Assembly (NCBI RefSeq): GCF_012933385.1 | Contig: NZ_JABBPN010000001.1 | Coordinates: 186,001-250,000, forward strand | Origin: Paenibacillus lemnae | Lineage (GTDB): Bacteria; Bacillota; Bacilli; Paenibacillales; Paenibacillaceae | Reading direction: 5' to 3' | Length of the DNA stretch: 64,000 nucleotides | Shown: positions 1-7,085 of the stretch, piece after piece | How positions within the stretch are numbered: the stretch's first letter is position 1 | Layout: every line of letters begins with the position of its first letter | The notes under the pieces: model-generated | The model's database searches: none | Seen by the model: only the letters and a program-made list of their open reading frames with translations | Told to the model about the DNA's origin: nothing | Translations under genes and position numbers: made by a program

Positions 1-481
1 GATCAAGGGAGCTGCTCATAACGAGCATACGCATGGCGGTGACTTCCGGGAAGCGACCTTCCGGGCACTGCGGCAGGGCCTGGAGAAGGCGGAGAACCTG
101 CTGCTGGAGCCTTATTATGATTTTAAGATCAAGGTGGATATCGACGACCTCGGAAAGGTGATGTCCGATATTCAGCGGTACTCGGGCCATTTCGAGGCCC
201 CGGAGACTAGCGGGAAGCATGCTGTCATCAAGGGCAGAGTTCCGGTGGCTACCTTTATGAATTACAGCACAGAGCTGGCTTCGTTTACACACGGCAAAGG
301 CATCCTGCAGCTGAAATTCGGAGGCTATGATGTCTGCCATAATGAGCAGGAGATTATCGAGCGCAAAGCATACCGGAAAGACGCAGATCCGCTGTACACG
401 TCCACCTCGATTTTTTGCGCGAAGGGAGCCGGGTATGCGGTGCCTTGGGATGAGGCGGAGGCGAAGATGCATTTGCTGTAA
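1..481 (+). CDS. TetM/EF-G-like ribosomal protection GTPase, C-terminal end (partial)
   Basis: This is the last ~160 codons of a gene that enters from the left edge; the frame is open from base 2 to the TAA at 479-481. The translation carries EF-G domain IV/V-type sequence: HTHGGDFREATFRAL, then LLEPYY and a domain V stretch RYSGHFEAP, ending in CAKGAGYAVPWDEAEAKM. The phrase VPVATFMNYSTELASFTHGKG is typical of the Tet(M)/Tet(O) branch of translational GTPases rather than housekeeping FusA. Known family role: these proteins bind the ribosome and release tetracycline, but many Bacillales carry chromosomal homologues not shown to give resistance. The GTPase domain lies outside the window, so function cannot be judged further. 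Confidence 0.8.
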   Translation, partial: IKGAAHNEHTHGGDFREATFRALRQGLEKAENLLLEPYYDFKIKVDIDDLGKVMSDIQRYSGHFEAPETSGKHAVIKGRVPVATFMNYSTELASFTHGKGILQLKFGGYDVCHNEQEIIERKAYRKDADPLYTSTSIFCAKGAGYAVPWDEAEAKMHLL

Positions 482-549
482 GTTTCTTATCAAGGAAGGT
501 GCAGCAAAGGTTTGGAGAAACAGGGCAGGATAAAGGTATAAAGCTACAT

Positions 550-2283
550 TCAGCTGCTGTAAAAGGTTACCGTATGATTTCGATCGCCCGTAATGATGAG
601 CTGGTTCGCGTAATCTTTGGCTGTGAAAGATGGCGGGAGGGGATAAGGGATACTGCTCTCCTTGATCTCGTAATCGTAGTATTTTCCAACCGTGAGATGT
701 CTCCAGGCATCCTCAGGCCCTTCCCAGGACACGCCGCTAAACACATATTTGCCTTCCTTCAGCAGTCCGTTGAACCGGGCTTGTTCCTTCTTCTTTCCGG
801 TCTCGATCTGATGTTTGATTTCCCAATTCTCCATAGCGAGCGCGTGTAAGGCGGACTTCACTTCTTCCAGCTGTTCTTTTACCGTATAATCATCACGGCT
901 AGTCGCGAGCTGCTGTTCCAAGCTTCGTTCATTTGAATCACCTTGTTCGCTTTTCATCATCTGGTATAGAGGACTGTCTGGGCTGAGAACAGAGAGCAGT
1001 TTATCCAGAGGAATTCTGACTTCAGGGATACCTGCTGCTTCCGGGCTGTACAGGCCCATAGGATAATAGAGAACCAAATCGTGATTCGTTATATAATACC
1101 GCCGATGATTAGAGGGTGGAGGATTGGAGAATGGACCGTTTGCCGCTAAAAGGAAGCGGTTTAGTACAGCCTCATATGACACTCCTTTTGCGAATAATTC
1201 TGATAAATCATAAATTTGGCCTGTCTTCGTATTCAAGAACAAAGAATCTTGGACTGTTTGGGAGTGTGCACTTCCGCTGGCATAAATATCAAGGGTAAGA
1301 ACAAGGCTGAGTAGATCATGATTATTGTAGGGAACGCTGTAACTTCCTTTTACAATATAGGAAGAGCTCGAAACGGCTTGGCCCATCAATCGGATGATTA
1401 TCGAAAGAATCAAGCTGTTGATCTTGCCGGACATGTGCTTATGGATCAGTTCTACCTGTGGGAGTTCAACTGTCAGCAAGGGCCGCCTCAGCTGGGCAGA
1501 AATAACCTTGGTTTTACCGGGACGGATCCTCCTCACGGTTATGGCCTCGATTCTGACAGTGACCGCGTGGTTCCAATCGAAGCCGGGGACGATGTCGATC
1601 TCCACAGTTCCGGGTTTGATCATCATGGCGGCTGCGCGTCTTTGTATAAAAGCAACCAAATTGTCTACATGCTGTTCGCTCCGTATCCTGATCTGATCAC
1701 AGGGCGCGCCCCAATCGGTCCTTACGATCTGCACCACGGTACCGACGGGAACGACGAATTGTTTACTCTTGATCCGCACCTGTCCATAATCGTCGATGGC
1801 ATATTCAATACGCAAAGCTCCAGGGACACTAGGAAGCAAATAAGGAATCATGACAAAGTGCTCTCCCTGCCTGATCCACTCCCCATACTTGCTGCATTCC
1901 TTGACCAGCAGTCTTCCCTGCTCTAGCCATATGTCGCCTGAGGCAATGCCATCCACCTTCAGAAGCTCGAGCAGTTTTCCGTTCACTCGTCCGAACACAC
2001 TGTAATATAACCCCCCACCTCCGGTAATCGTATAAAGCACGACTACATTGTTCATGATGGCGTTCCAGAATCCAGTAACCATGTCTACAGGCATGGTTTT
2101 TTCTCGTGTCAATTCGGTAACCCATGTATGTGTGTTTTTATCATAGTGCTGGAAATGGATGGCTTGATCTGACTCCCATATCCTTTCCGTGCCAGGTTCA
2201 CCTCCAAGATGGATGATCGTGATGCGGCTGATGGGGTCTGTATTTACGGTGTATCTCCAGGAATAGATCATGGATGATGTCAC
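550..2283 (-). CDS. DUF3298-like domain protein with C-terminal coiled coil
   Basis: 577 aa from a GTG at 2283; an ATG at 2271 is an alternative, and the AAGGAGT element just upstream fits neither spacing well. Residues ~275-435 look like a DUF3298 (RsiV/PdaC C-terminal) domain: LLSLVLTLDIYASGSAH, then a KTGQIYDLSELF block and a YYITNHDLVLYYP strand. Residues ~450-500 are charged and likely coiled coil (SLEQQLATSRDDYTVKEQLEEVKSAL). No signal peptide or membrane helix is visible, which is unusual because DUF3298 domains normally sit outside the membrane. The N-terminal ~270 residues match nothing I recognise. It starts a few bases after a 34-codon ORF and is divergent from the caspase-like/FTP gene at 2743-4188. 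Confidence 0.6.
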   Translation of the reverse strand: MTSSMIYSWRYTVNTDPISRITIIHLGGEPGTERIWESDQAIHFQHYDKNTHTWVTELTREKTMPVDMVTGFWNAIMNNVVVLYTITGGGGLYYSVFGRVNGKLLELLKVDGIASGDIWLEQGRLLVKECSKYGEWIRQGEHFVMIPYLLPSVPGALRIEYAIDDYGQVRIKSKQFVVPVGTVVQIVRTDWGAPCDQIRIRSEQHVDNLVAFIQRRAAAMMIKPGTVEIDIVPGFDWNHAVTVRIEAITVRRIRPGKTKVISAQLRRPLLTVELPQVELIHKHMSGKINSLILSIIIRLMGQAVSSSSYIVKGSYSVPYNNHDLLSLVLTLDIYASGSAHSQTVQDSLFLNTKTGQIYDLSELFAKGVSYEAVLNRFLLAANGPFSNPPPSNHRRYYITNHDLVLYYPMGLYSPEAAGIPEVRIPLDKLLSVLSPDSPLYQMMKSEQGDSNERSLEQQLATSRDDYTVKEQLEEVKSALHALAMENWEIKHQIETGKKKEQARFNGLLKEGKYVFSGVSWEGPEDAWRHLTVGKYYDYEIKESSIPYPLPPSFTAKDYANQLIITGDRNHTVTFYSS

Positions 2284-2289
2284 ACTCCT

Positions 2290-2394
2290 TCAATCCTTAT
2301 TTTCCTGCTCCAGTTTATACACAGTCTTGTATAGGCGTTCCAAACCGGGATAGCCCTTATTAGGCAGATGTCTATTCATGACCGGGACATACAC
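2290..2394 (-). CDS. Putative 34-aa peptide upstream of the DUF3298-like gene
   Basis: Short ORF too small for routine calling. GTG at 2394 (an AGGG element lies a few bases upstream) or ATG at 2379; stop TGA at 2290-2292, leaving the DUF3298-like gene start only 6 nt away. The product reads MYVPVMNRHLPNKGYPGLERL, then a short basic/acidic helix ending KLEQENKD. The frame continues upstream of the GTG as GSW-VYVPVM, so the segment resembles the WVPMV motif of the two small ORFs at 2465-2740 and 4202-4393. That resemblance and the tight spacing are the only reasons to call it. It could equally be leader sequence or a gene remnant. Confidence 0.3.
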   Translation of the reverse strand: MYVPVMNRHLPNKGYPGLERLYKTVYKLEQENKD

Positions 2395-2464
2395 CCAGGA
2401 CCCTAAAAGGAATACACTGTGATCAGTGCTTTTCAAATTCCAAAATCTGGGGGGGTTATTTTTC

Positions 2465-2740
2465 ATGAATCATAATCATTATCATAATCAGAATGTTCCA
2501 TGCGGCTGCAGATCGGTCGGCTATCTTCAAAATCCGATGATGCAATATTCTGCATACCCATATCCACATGAAATTATCTGGGTTCCTATGGTTCCTCTGC
2601 ATGCTGCTATGATTCAGAATCCGGCGCTCACAGCCAAACAGCCTAACCAGACCTGGCAAAAGTGCATGGCCGATCAGGCAGCGATGGGCAACAAATATGA
2701 CGTGGCGTATCAAAACTGTCATTGGGCCACGATTCCTTAA
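2465..2740 (+). CDS. Small His/Asn/Tyr/Pro-rich protein with WVPMV motif, 91 aa
   Basis: ATG at 2465 follows a run of seven G with good spacing, so this start is preferred over the upstream in-frame codon at 2426. The N-terminus is rich in Asn, His and Tyr (MNHNHYHNQNVPCGCRS), followed by YPYPHEIIWVPMVPLH and a C-terminal part with two cysteines (WQKCMADQ and YQNCHW). No signal peptide. The composition recalls spore-coat or exosporium proteins, but no family is recognised. The segment HEIIWVPMV is closely similar to PNIVWVPMV in the small ORF at 4202-4393. Its stop lies 2 nt before the GTG of the caspase-like/FTP gene, so the two are probably translationally coupled. Confidence 0.65.
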   Translation: MNHNHYHNQNVPCGCRSVGYLQNPMMQYSAYPYPHEIIWVPMVPLHAAMIQNPALTAKQPNQTWQKCMADQAAMGNKYDVAYQNCHWATIP

Positions 2741-2742
2741 TT

Positions 2743-4188
2743 GTGAACCTGTTTCAGAGAACAGAAGGTCTCCGTGATACAAACGGTTTTAGACTGGCTG
2801 TATTCAGTGTTAGCACATTAAATGCGCCCTGCATCCCTCATCTTTCACACAGCGATGCGCTTGTTTTTCGGGACTTTTTGATGGATAAGGGATGGCACCT
2901 GTGTTATGAATGCGGCGATAGCCTCGTAACAGAACTCCTTGTCCGGCAGGCTGGGAGCAGCAGCGATTTCTTGATGTTCACAGGTCATGGTTCAGAGAAC
3001 GGAGATCTGGCTCTGTACGATTATGGCCTTCATCAGCCCTGCTGTCCGTTTCAAGTAAAGGTGAATTGGGACAGTGTAGGTGACAGTTGGTACTGCGTGA
3101 AATTTGCCATGTTTCTCGCTTGTCTCGTTTTGAACAAAGCGGAGTGGGGAAGCATCCTGGGGAACGGCATGCATCACATTCTTGGATATACTGGGGATTC
3201 CCATGAACCGCTGGATGCATTGGTCGTGGAAATGTTCTTGTCCAGGTGCTATGGCGAAGTCGGCAAAGAGGCGGTTTTTGCACCGCGCACGGTACTTGAC
3301 GCATGGCGATATGCGAATATCCTTGCAGACGAAAATCAATGGGCTGTAATTGGACATAACGGTAATGGTAAGGACTATTTATTTGGCGTTAAGGGAGGAC
3401 CCACGCCAGATGTAAGGGGAACAGGGGATATTAAACGCTGGCGAATGGGAAGTGCACAGAGCATCTTTTTAAAAGATACGAAAGCTGTCACTTCCAGTAG
3501 TGCTTCGGCTGCTGGGAGAATCGGCCGCATTCGGGGAATTCGACGAATACCGGAGGCATATCGCTGCTGGTCTGGCAGAACCTTCGGAAATGCGAACCTC
3601 ATTCCGCTGGAGTACGGAGCTGTTATCTATGAGCGGGACAGCTGCGGTTTGCCTTATCGTGGTAATCCAGCCGAGGCAATTGAAGAAGCAGAGAATTTTA
3701 TACAGCGATTCGGCGGCCTTCCTGAGGATGCAGGCATCCGGCATATGCTCCCGATATTCGCAGAGAGTCTGGTTCATTCGGGCAGAGAGATCATCGCATA
3801 TCTCATCGTCTACAAACAGGTCTTTAACGGAATAGAAGTCGACGGTTTGGCCGGAAGCTCCATCAAGGTTTTGGTGGATAACCATGGCGTTGTTTTCTTT
3901 TATCGCTATTGGCATGAGCTGCTGGCGGAGGTGGAAGGGTCAGAAGATGACATAATGACTACCGTGGAAGCCATAAACCAATTCAACAGGCTGCATCAAT
4001 TTCGTTTTAAAACGGCGGAAGCGCCTAGCGTGAAAAAAGCCGAATTGGTGTATTGGTCTGCACCGCACTGGCTGCCAACAGATGAATGTGTCCCTGCCTG
4101 GAGAATGCATACTGAAGCTGGCGGTGTTCTATTTATGGATGCTCACAGCGGGGAGTATCTGAATGAAAGAAAAGTGACTTCAACCTAA
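2743..4188 (+). CDS. Caspase-like (DUF6345-type) protein with FTP/PepSY-like C-terminus
   Basis: 481 aa from a GTG at 2743, 2 nt after the preceding stop; an in-frame TTG at 2722 would overlap the previous gene by 19 nt. Neither start has a clear ribosome binding site, so reinitiation is likely. The N-terminal half has FLMFTGHG (His82) and, 45 residues later, KFAMFLACLVLN (Cys127), then GYTGD. This His-Gly then Cys order is that of clan CD (caspase/gingipain-like) folds and resembles proteins labelled DUF6345 (from memory, not searched). Residues ~330-410 read like an FTP/PepSY unit: VYKQVFNGIEVDG, then IKVLVDNHGVVFF. The last ~50 residues (VPAWRMHTEAGGVLFMDAHSGEYL) fit the usual end of such domains. 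No signal peptide is visible. Activity and substrate are unknown. Confidence 0.6.
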   Translation: MNLFQRTEGLRDTNGFRLAVFSVSTLNAPCIPHLSHSDALVFRDFLMDKGWHLCYECGDSLVTELLVRQAGSSSDFLMFTGHGSENGDLALYDYGLHQPCCPFQVKVNWDSVGDSWYCVKFAMFLACLVLNKAEWGSILGNGMHHILGYTGDSHEPLDALVVEMFLSRCYGEVGKEAVFAPRTVLDAWRYANILADENQWAVIGHNGNGKDYLFGVKGGPTPDVRGTGDIKRWRMGSAQSIFLKDTKAVTSSSASAAGRIGRIRGIRRIPEAYRCWSGRTFGNANLIPLEYGAVIYERDSCGLPYRGNPAEAIEEAENFIQRFGGLPEDAGIRHMLPIFAESLVHSGREIIAYLIVYKQVFNGIEVDGLAGSSIKVLVDNHGVVFFYRYWHELLAEVEGSEDDIMTTVEAINQFNRLHQFRFKTAEAPSVKKAELVYWSAPHWLPTDECVPAWRMHTEAGGVLFMDAHSGEYLNERKVTST

Positions 4189-4201
4189 CGGGGGGATTAC
4201 C

Positions 4202-4393
4202 ATTTATACGTACTCAAATATGTATCCTAACATCGTGTGGGTTCCTATGGTCGTGAAAAAGCCGTGGCCGCCAGACATGTCCCATGTTCCGGGCTGGAAT
4301 CCGTGTTATATTGCCTGCCGTAATCGGGGACAGTCCGATCAAACATGCCGAACATATTGTAACCAAATCTTCATGTGGCAGTACCACCCTTGA
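4202..4393 (+). CDS. Putative 63-aa twin-CX3C peptide with WVPMV motif
   Basis: Small ORF directly after the caspase-like gene. A GGGGGG element at 4190-4195 points to an ATT codon at 4202 with ideal spacing; the first ATG in frame is 4220 (57 aa), too far from that element. The product begins YTYSNMYPNIVWVPMVVKKP, matching the motif of the 91-aa protein upstream. It then shows four cysteines as CYIAC, nine residues, CRTYC, a twin CX3C pattern like helical-hairpin disulfide peptides. It stops at 4391-4393, before the terminator shared with hprK. ATT starts are rare (infC is the known case), so the start is uncertain. The RBS, matching motif and regular cysteines argue that it is real. Confidence 0.5.
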   Translation: MYTYSNMYPNIVWVPMVVKKPWPPDMSHVPGWNPCYIACRNRGQSDQTCRTYCNQIFMWQYHP

Positions 4394-4416
4394 AACCGAG
4401 GTGTGTGAATAGTTTG

Positions 4417-4441
4417 AAAAAAAGGCGTCCATAAGGACGCC
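4417..4441 (-). terminator. Intrinsic terminator of the hprK-like gene
   Basis: Perfect 7-bp stem GGCGTCC/GGACGCC with ATAA loop; on the minus strand it is followed by seven T. The stem overlaps the last base of the hprK-like stop codon. Confidence 0.85.
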
Positions 4442-5355
4442 TAAGACTCTAACTCATCAATCCGGCTGATGAACTCTTCTGCCGCGCTGTAGCCCAGCTG
4501 CTTCAGATACCAGCTGTTGGCAGCGGCCTCGATCAGGCCGGCCACATCGCGTCCGGGCTGGAGCTGGATCTCGATGTACGGAATCTGGACACCCAGATAA
4601 TCCGTTTGTTTGTGCTCTACTTCCAGTTCATTGTTGAGCGCGCGATCCTGCCAAGAGGTGAGCTCGATGTCGAGCACGATTCGTGATTCATCCTGAAAGG
4701 CGGTCCGTCCGTACTGGCGGACGACGTTAATGAGCCCGATGCTTCGCAGGGCGAGGAATTCACGAGTCGTCTCATTATGCGTGCCGAGCAGGGTTCCTGG
4801 TCCGAGCTTTTTCAGCACGACGATATCATCGGCTACAAGCCGGTGTCCCCGCCGGATGAGCGTGTGCGCGGTCTCGCTTTTGCCGATACCGGATTTGCCG
4901 CGCAGCAGGATCCCGATGCCTGCCACATTCAGGCATACCCCGTGGATCGACATCTCCGGCGCCAGCTCCTTCGTCAAGTACCGGTCGACCTTCGCAATAA
5001 ACTCCGTTGTGGTATCTTTCGTACGCAGCAGCGGAATACCTTCCTGTTCACAGAACAGTGTAATATACGGAATCTCCTGCTGATTCGTAGTTACAATAAA
5101 GCAGGGTGGATGATATTTAACGATATTGCCGATATGCAGTAAACGTTCTTCGACGCTGAGTGTAAGCAGATAGGTGATTTCTTTGCGGCCGAGCACCTGT
5201 ACCCGTTCCATAGGGAAAAAATCAAAATACCCGACAAATTCGAGTCCCGGTCTATGCGCTTTCGAGCGGGTGATCTCGCGGTCCATGCGGCCGGATCCGG
5301 CCAATACTTCCAGATGAAAAGCTTCACACAGGCTTTGAACAGTGATGGATTTCAT
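4441..5355 (-). CDS. hprK: HPr kinase/phosphorylase paralogue
   Basis: 304 aa, close to the usual ~310. ATG at 5355 follows AAAGGAGGG. The N-terminal domain keeps RPGLEFVGYFDFFP and ERVQVLGRKE. The kinase domain has His138 (IHGV), a Walker A loop GKSGIGKSE (residues 153-161; the usual second residue is D, here K), Asp176-Asp177 in HRLVADD, the signature LRSIGLINV (usually IRGLGIINV), and PGRDVAGLIEAAA near the end. Known role: ATP- or PPi-dependent phosphorylation of HPr Ser46 and its reversal, controlling catabolite repression. The gene stands alone with its own terminator instead of in the common hprK-lgt operon, and several signature residues drift. It is probably a second, specialised copy, or may act on a partner other than HPr. 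Confidence 0.8.
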   Translation of the reverse strand: MKSITVQSLCEAFHLEVLAGSGRMDREITRSKAHRPGLEFVGYFDFFPMERVQVLGRKEITYLLTLSVEERLLHIGNIVKYHPPCFIVTTNQQEIPYITLFCEQEGIPLLRTKDTTTEFIAKVDRYLTKELAPEMSIHGVCLNVAGIGILLRGKSGIGKSETAHTLIRRGHRLVADDIVVLKKLGPGTLLGTHNETTREFLALRSIGLINVVRQYGRTAFQDESRIVLDIELTSWQDRALNNELEVEHKQTDYLGVQIPYIEIQLQPGRDVAGLIEAAANSWYLKQLGYSAAEEFISRIDELES

Positions 5356-5473
5356 GATGTTCCCTCCTTTCGGTAAATCGCTTGAACCTATATTCTACGG
5401 CAAAAGGAAGCATTCCTGCAAAGGCCGGGTCATTGAGCGCGAGCCTTCGTTCTCCTGGCCGCCAGCTAGAACA

Positions 5474-5516
5474 AAAGCCCTTTCTGAAGGCTGAAGCCAG
5501 TCAGAAAGGGCTTTTT
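5474..5516 (-). terminator. Terminator of the secreted-protein gene at 5545-6939
   Basis: Long inverted repeat AAAGCCCTTTCTGA / TCAGAAAGGGCTTT around a ~14-nt loop, with a T-run on the plus strand and a shorter one on the minus strand. It lies just downstream of the minus-strand gene ending at 5545 and may work in both directions. Confidence 0.7.
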
Positions 5517-5544
5517 AGCAATTTTGCGTATATTTAGAGAGGTT

Positions 5545-6939
5545 TTACAGGGATTCCCCGTTCAGATAACGGAAGAACGGCTTGTCCACCCAGAACTTGT
5601 ACGGGGTGATGACGGCTTCCGGATCAATCTTTTTGAGTCCTGCAACGACCTTCGCAGACTCCTCGTTCAGCGAGAACGGGTTCACGGTAAATGTGCTGTC
5701 CGGATCGGTGATCAGGTTGTTCGTAATTTGCTCATAACCTGCAATCGGCGTGCTGGAATAATACAGCGGCTGCCACCACGAACCATAGATCAGGCCTTGC
5801 TGGTCAGCAGCATTTTTCTTCGCAAACTGCTCAATAATACCGTCGAATGCTGCTTTATCAGCTGCAGTCGCAAATTCGAAGGCCAGATCGTATTCTTTTG
5901 CAAATGCAATATAGTTGCCATTCTCAATCTGTACAACGTTCGGACCTGGATCGCCCCACTCCGCCAGGAAGAGGAACGCGGATGTTTTTGGCTCGAATTG
6001 TACTTTTGCGTCGAGGCCTTCACTGCGCAGCAAACCGATAAGCTGACGTGCATGTTTGAAATCGGAATGTCCGTAGATCAGGGAGAGCGATTCAATAAAG
6101 TTCGCATCATAGCGGGTATCCTTGATGTTGTAGCCAGTGACCAGTTCCTGCTCCAGTGCCGTATTGACCAGATCCTGAAGCTTAGGTGCGTTGATCAGAT
6201 CAGAGGTCTCGTAGGCTGTGGCCAGCTTGGCATAAATGTCGGAATCGCTCGTGTAGCCGATATACTGCTTGTAGAGGCCCTTCTTGATCAGCATTTGGCC
6301 CAGCAGCGTCTGGATCAGCTCATCACTTGCCGGAGCGTTTGGCTTAAAGCCTTTGCCTAGGGAAACTGGCAGCAGGCCCGTATCCAAAGCAGCAGCAACC
6401 TCTTGTGCCGCTTTTGTGCCGAGTGTACCCTTTTTCACGTTTAGTTTGGCAAGAGACTGATCGGCTTTCGATGCCGGATAGGAGAGCGCAAGCTCTTTCA
6501 GATCGGCAGCCCGCAGTGCAATCGCAAGGGCGACGTAATTGGTGAGCGGCTGGTCCGCTTGAATGGATGGTCCTGTCAAAATGCCTTGGTCATACAGTGC
6601 GGCTGCATCATTAAACAGCGTCTCGCCGGCACGAAGATCCGTAAAGGTTACGGCTTTGTCTGAAGGCTTCGCATCCAGAATATCAGCAACAGCAGCAATC
6701 AGGTCACCTTTGGTTACGGTGCCGTTAAGCTGGATGCTGTATTTCTCCTGAAGGAACTGCTTGTACTGTTCAGCGCCATCCTTCGCTGCAGCTTGGGCCT
6801 GTGCGTGAGCGGCTGATGCTTCAGGTGCTGCTGGTGACGCAGGTGCTGCGGCCAGTGCGCTTGCCTGTGTAAACAATAAAGAGCAAGAGAGCAAAAAGGC
6901 AGCAAACATTTTGGTACTGGAAAATGGTGTGCGGGACAT
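5545..6939 (-). CDS. Secreted protein with degenerate SLH-like repeats, unknown function
   Basis: 464 aa from ATG 6939, preceded by GGAGG at good spacing; the longer open frame to 7107 is non-coding in character. A signal peptide is clear: MSRTPFSSTK, hydrophobic MFAAFLLSCSLLF, then ASALAAAP. After an Ala/Gln-rich stretch, residues ~75-130 (TVTKGDLIAAVADIL, FTDLRAGE, ALYDQGILTG) read like weakened SLH motifs, with similar pieces to ~residue 230. The C-terminal half (LIYGSWWQPLYYSSTP, PYKFWVDKPFFRYL) is not one I recognise. Likely exported and wall-associated. It is divergent from the TPR-SUKH gene across ~145 bp. Confidence 0.65.
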   Translation of the reverse strand: MSRTPFSSTKMFAAFLLSCSLLFTQASALAAAPASPAAPEASAAHAQAQAAAKDGAEQYKQFLQEKYSIQLNGTVTKGDLIAAVADILDAKPSDKAVTFTDLRAGETLFNDAAALYDQGILTGPSIQADQPLTNYVALAIALRAADLKELALSYPASKADQSLAKLNVKKGTLGTKAAQEVAAALDTGLLPVSLGKGFKPNAPASDELIQTLLGQMLIKKGLYKQYIGYTSDSDIYAKLATAYETSDLINAPKLQDLVNTALEQELVTGYNIKDTRYDANFIESLSLIYGHSDFKHARQLIGLLRSEGLDAKVQFEPKTSAFLFLAEWGDPGPNVVQIENGNYIAFAKEYDLAFEFATAADKAAFDGIIEQFAKKNAADQQGLIYGSWWQPLYYSSTPIAGYEQITNNLITDPDSTFTVNPFSLNEESAKVVAGLKKIDPEAVITPYKFWVDKPFFRYLNGESL

Positions 6940-7085
6940 GGTGTCGACCTCCATCAAAGTAATAATTCCGACAAAAATAATCGGGTTATGTAATGTGACA
7001 TAGTATAGCAATGTACTCATAATTATGTCAATGAAAATTATAATGATATAATCACAGCAACAGCACTTAATAGGAGGCGAAAAGG

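Noticed and set aside
1..481. Acquired tetracycline resistance gene
   Set aside because: Only the C-terminal end is visible, no mobile element is nearby, and chromosomal homologues without proven resistance are common.
1318..1926. 202-codon plus-strand open frame
   Set aside because: Antisense to the DUF3298-like gene with no RBS or motif.
5524..6360. 278-codon plus-strand open frame inside the secreted-protein gene
   Set aside because: Antisense to a gene with signal peptide and RBS; it lies in a terminator region at its start.
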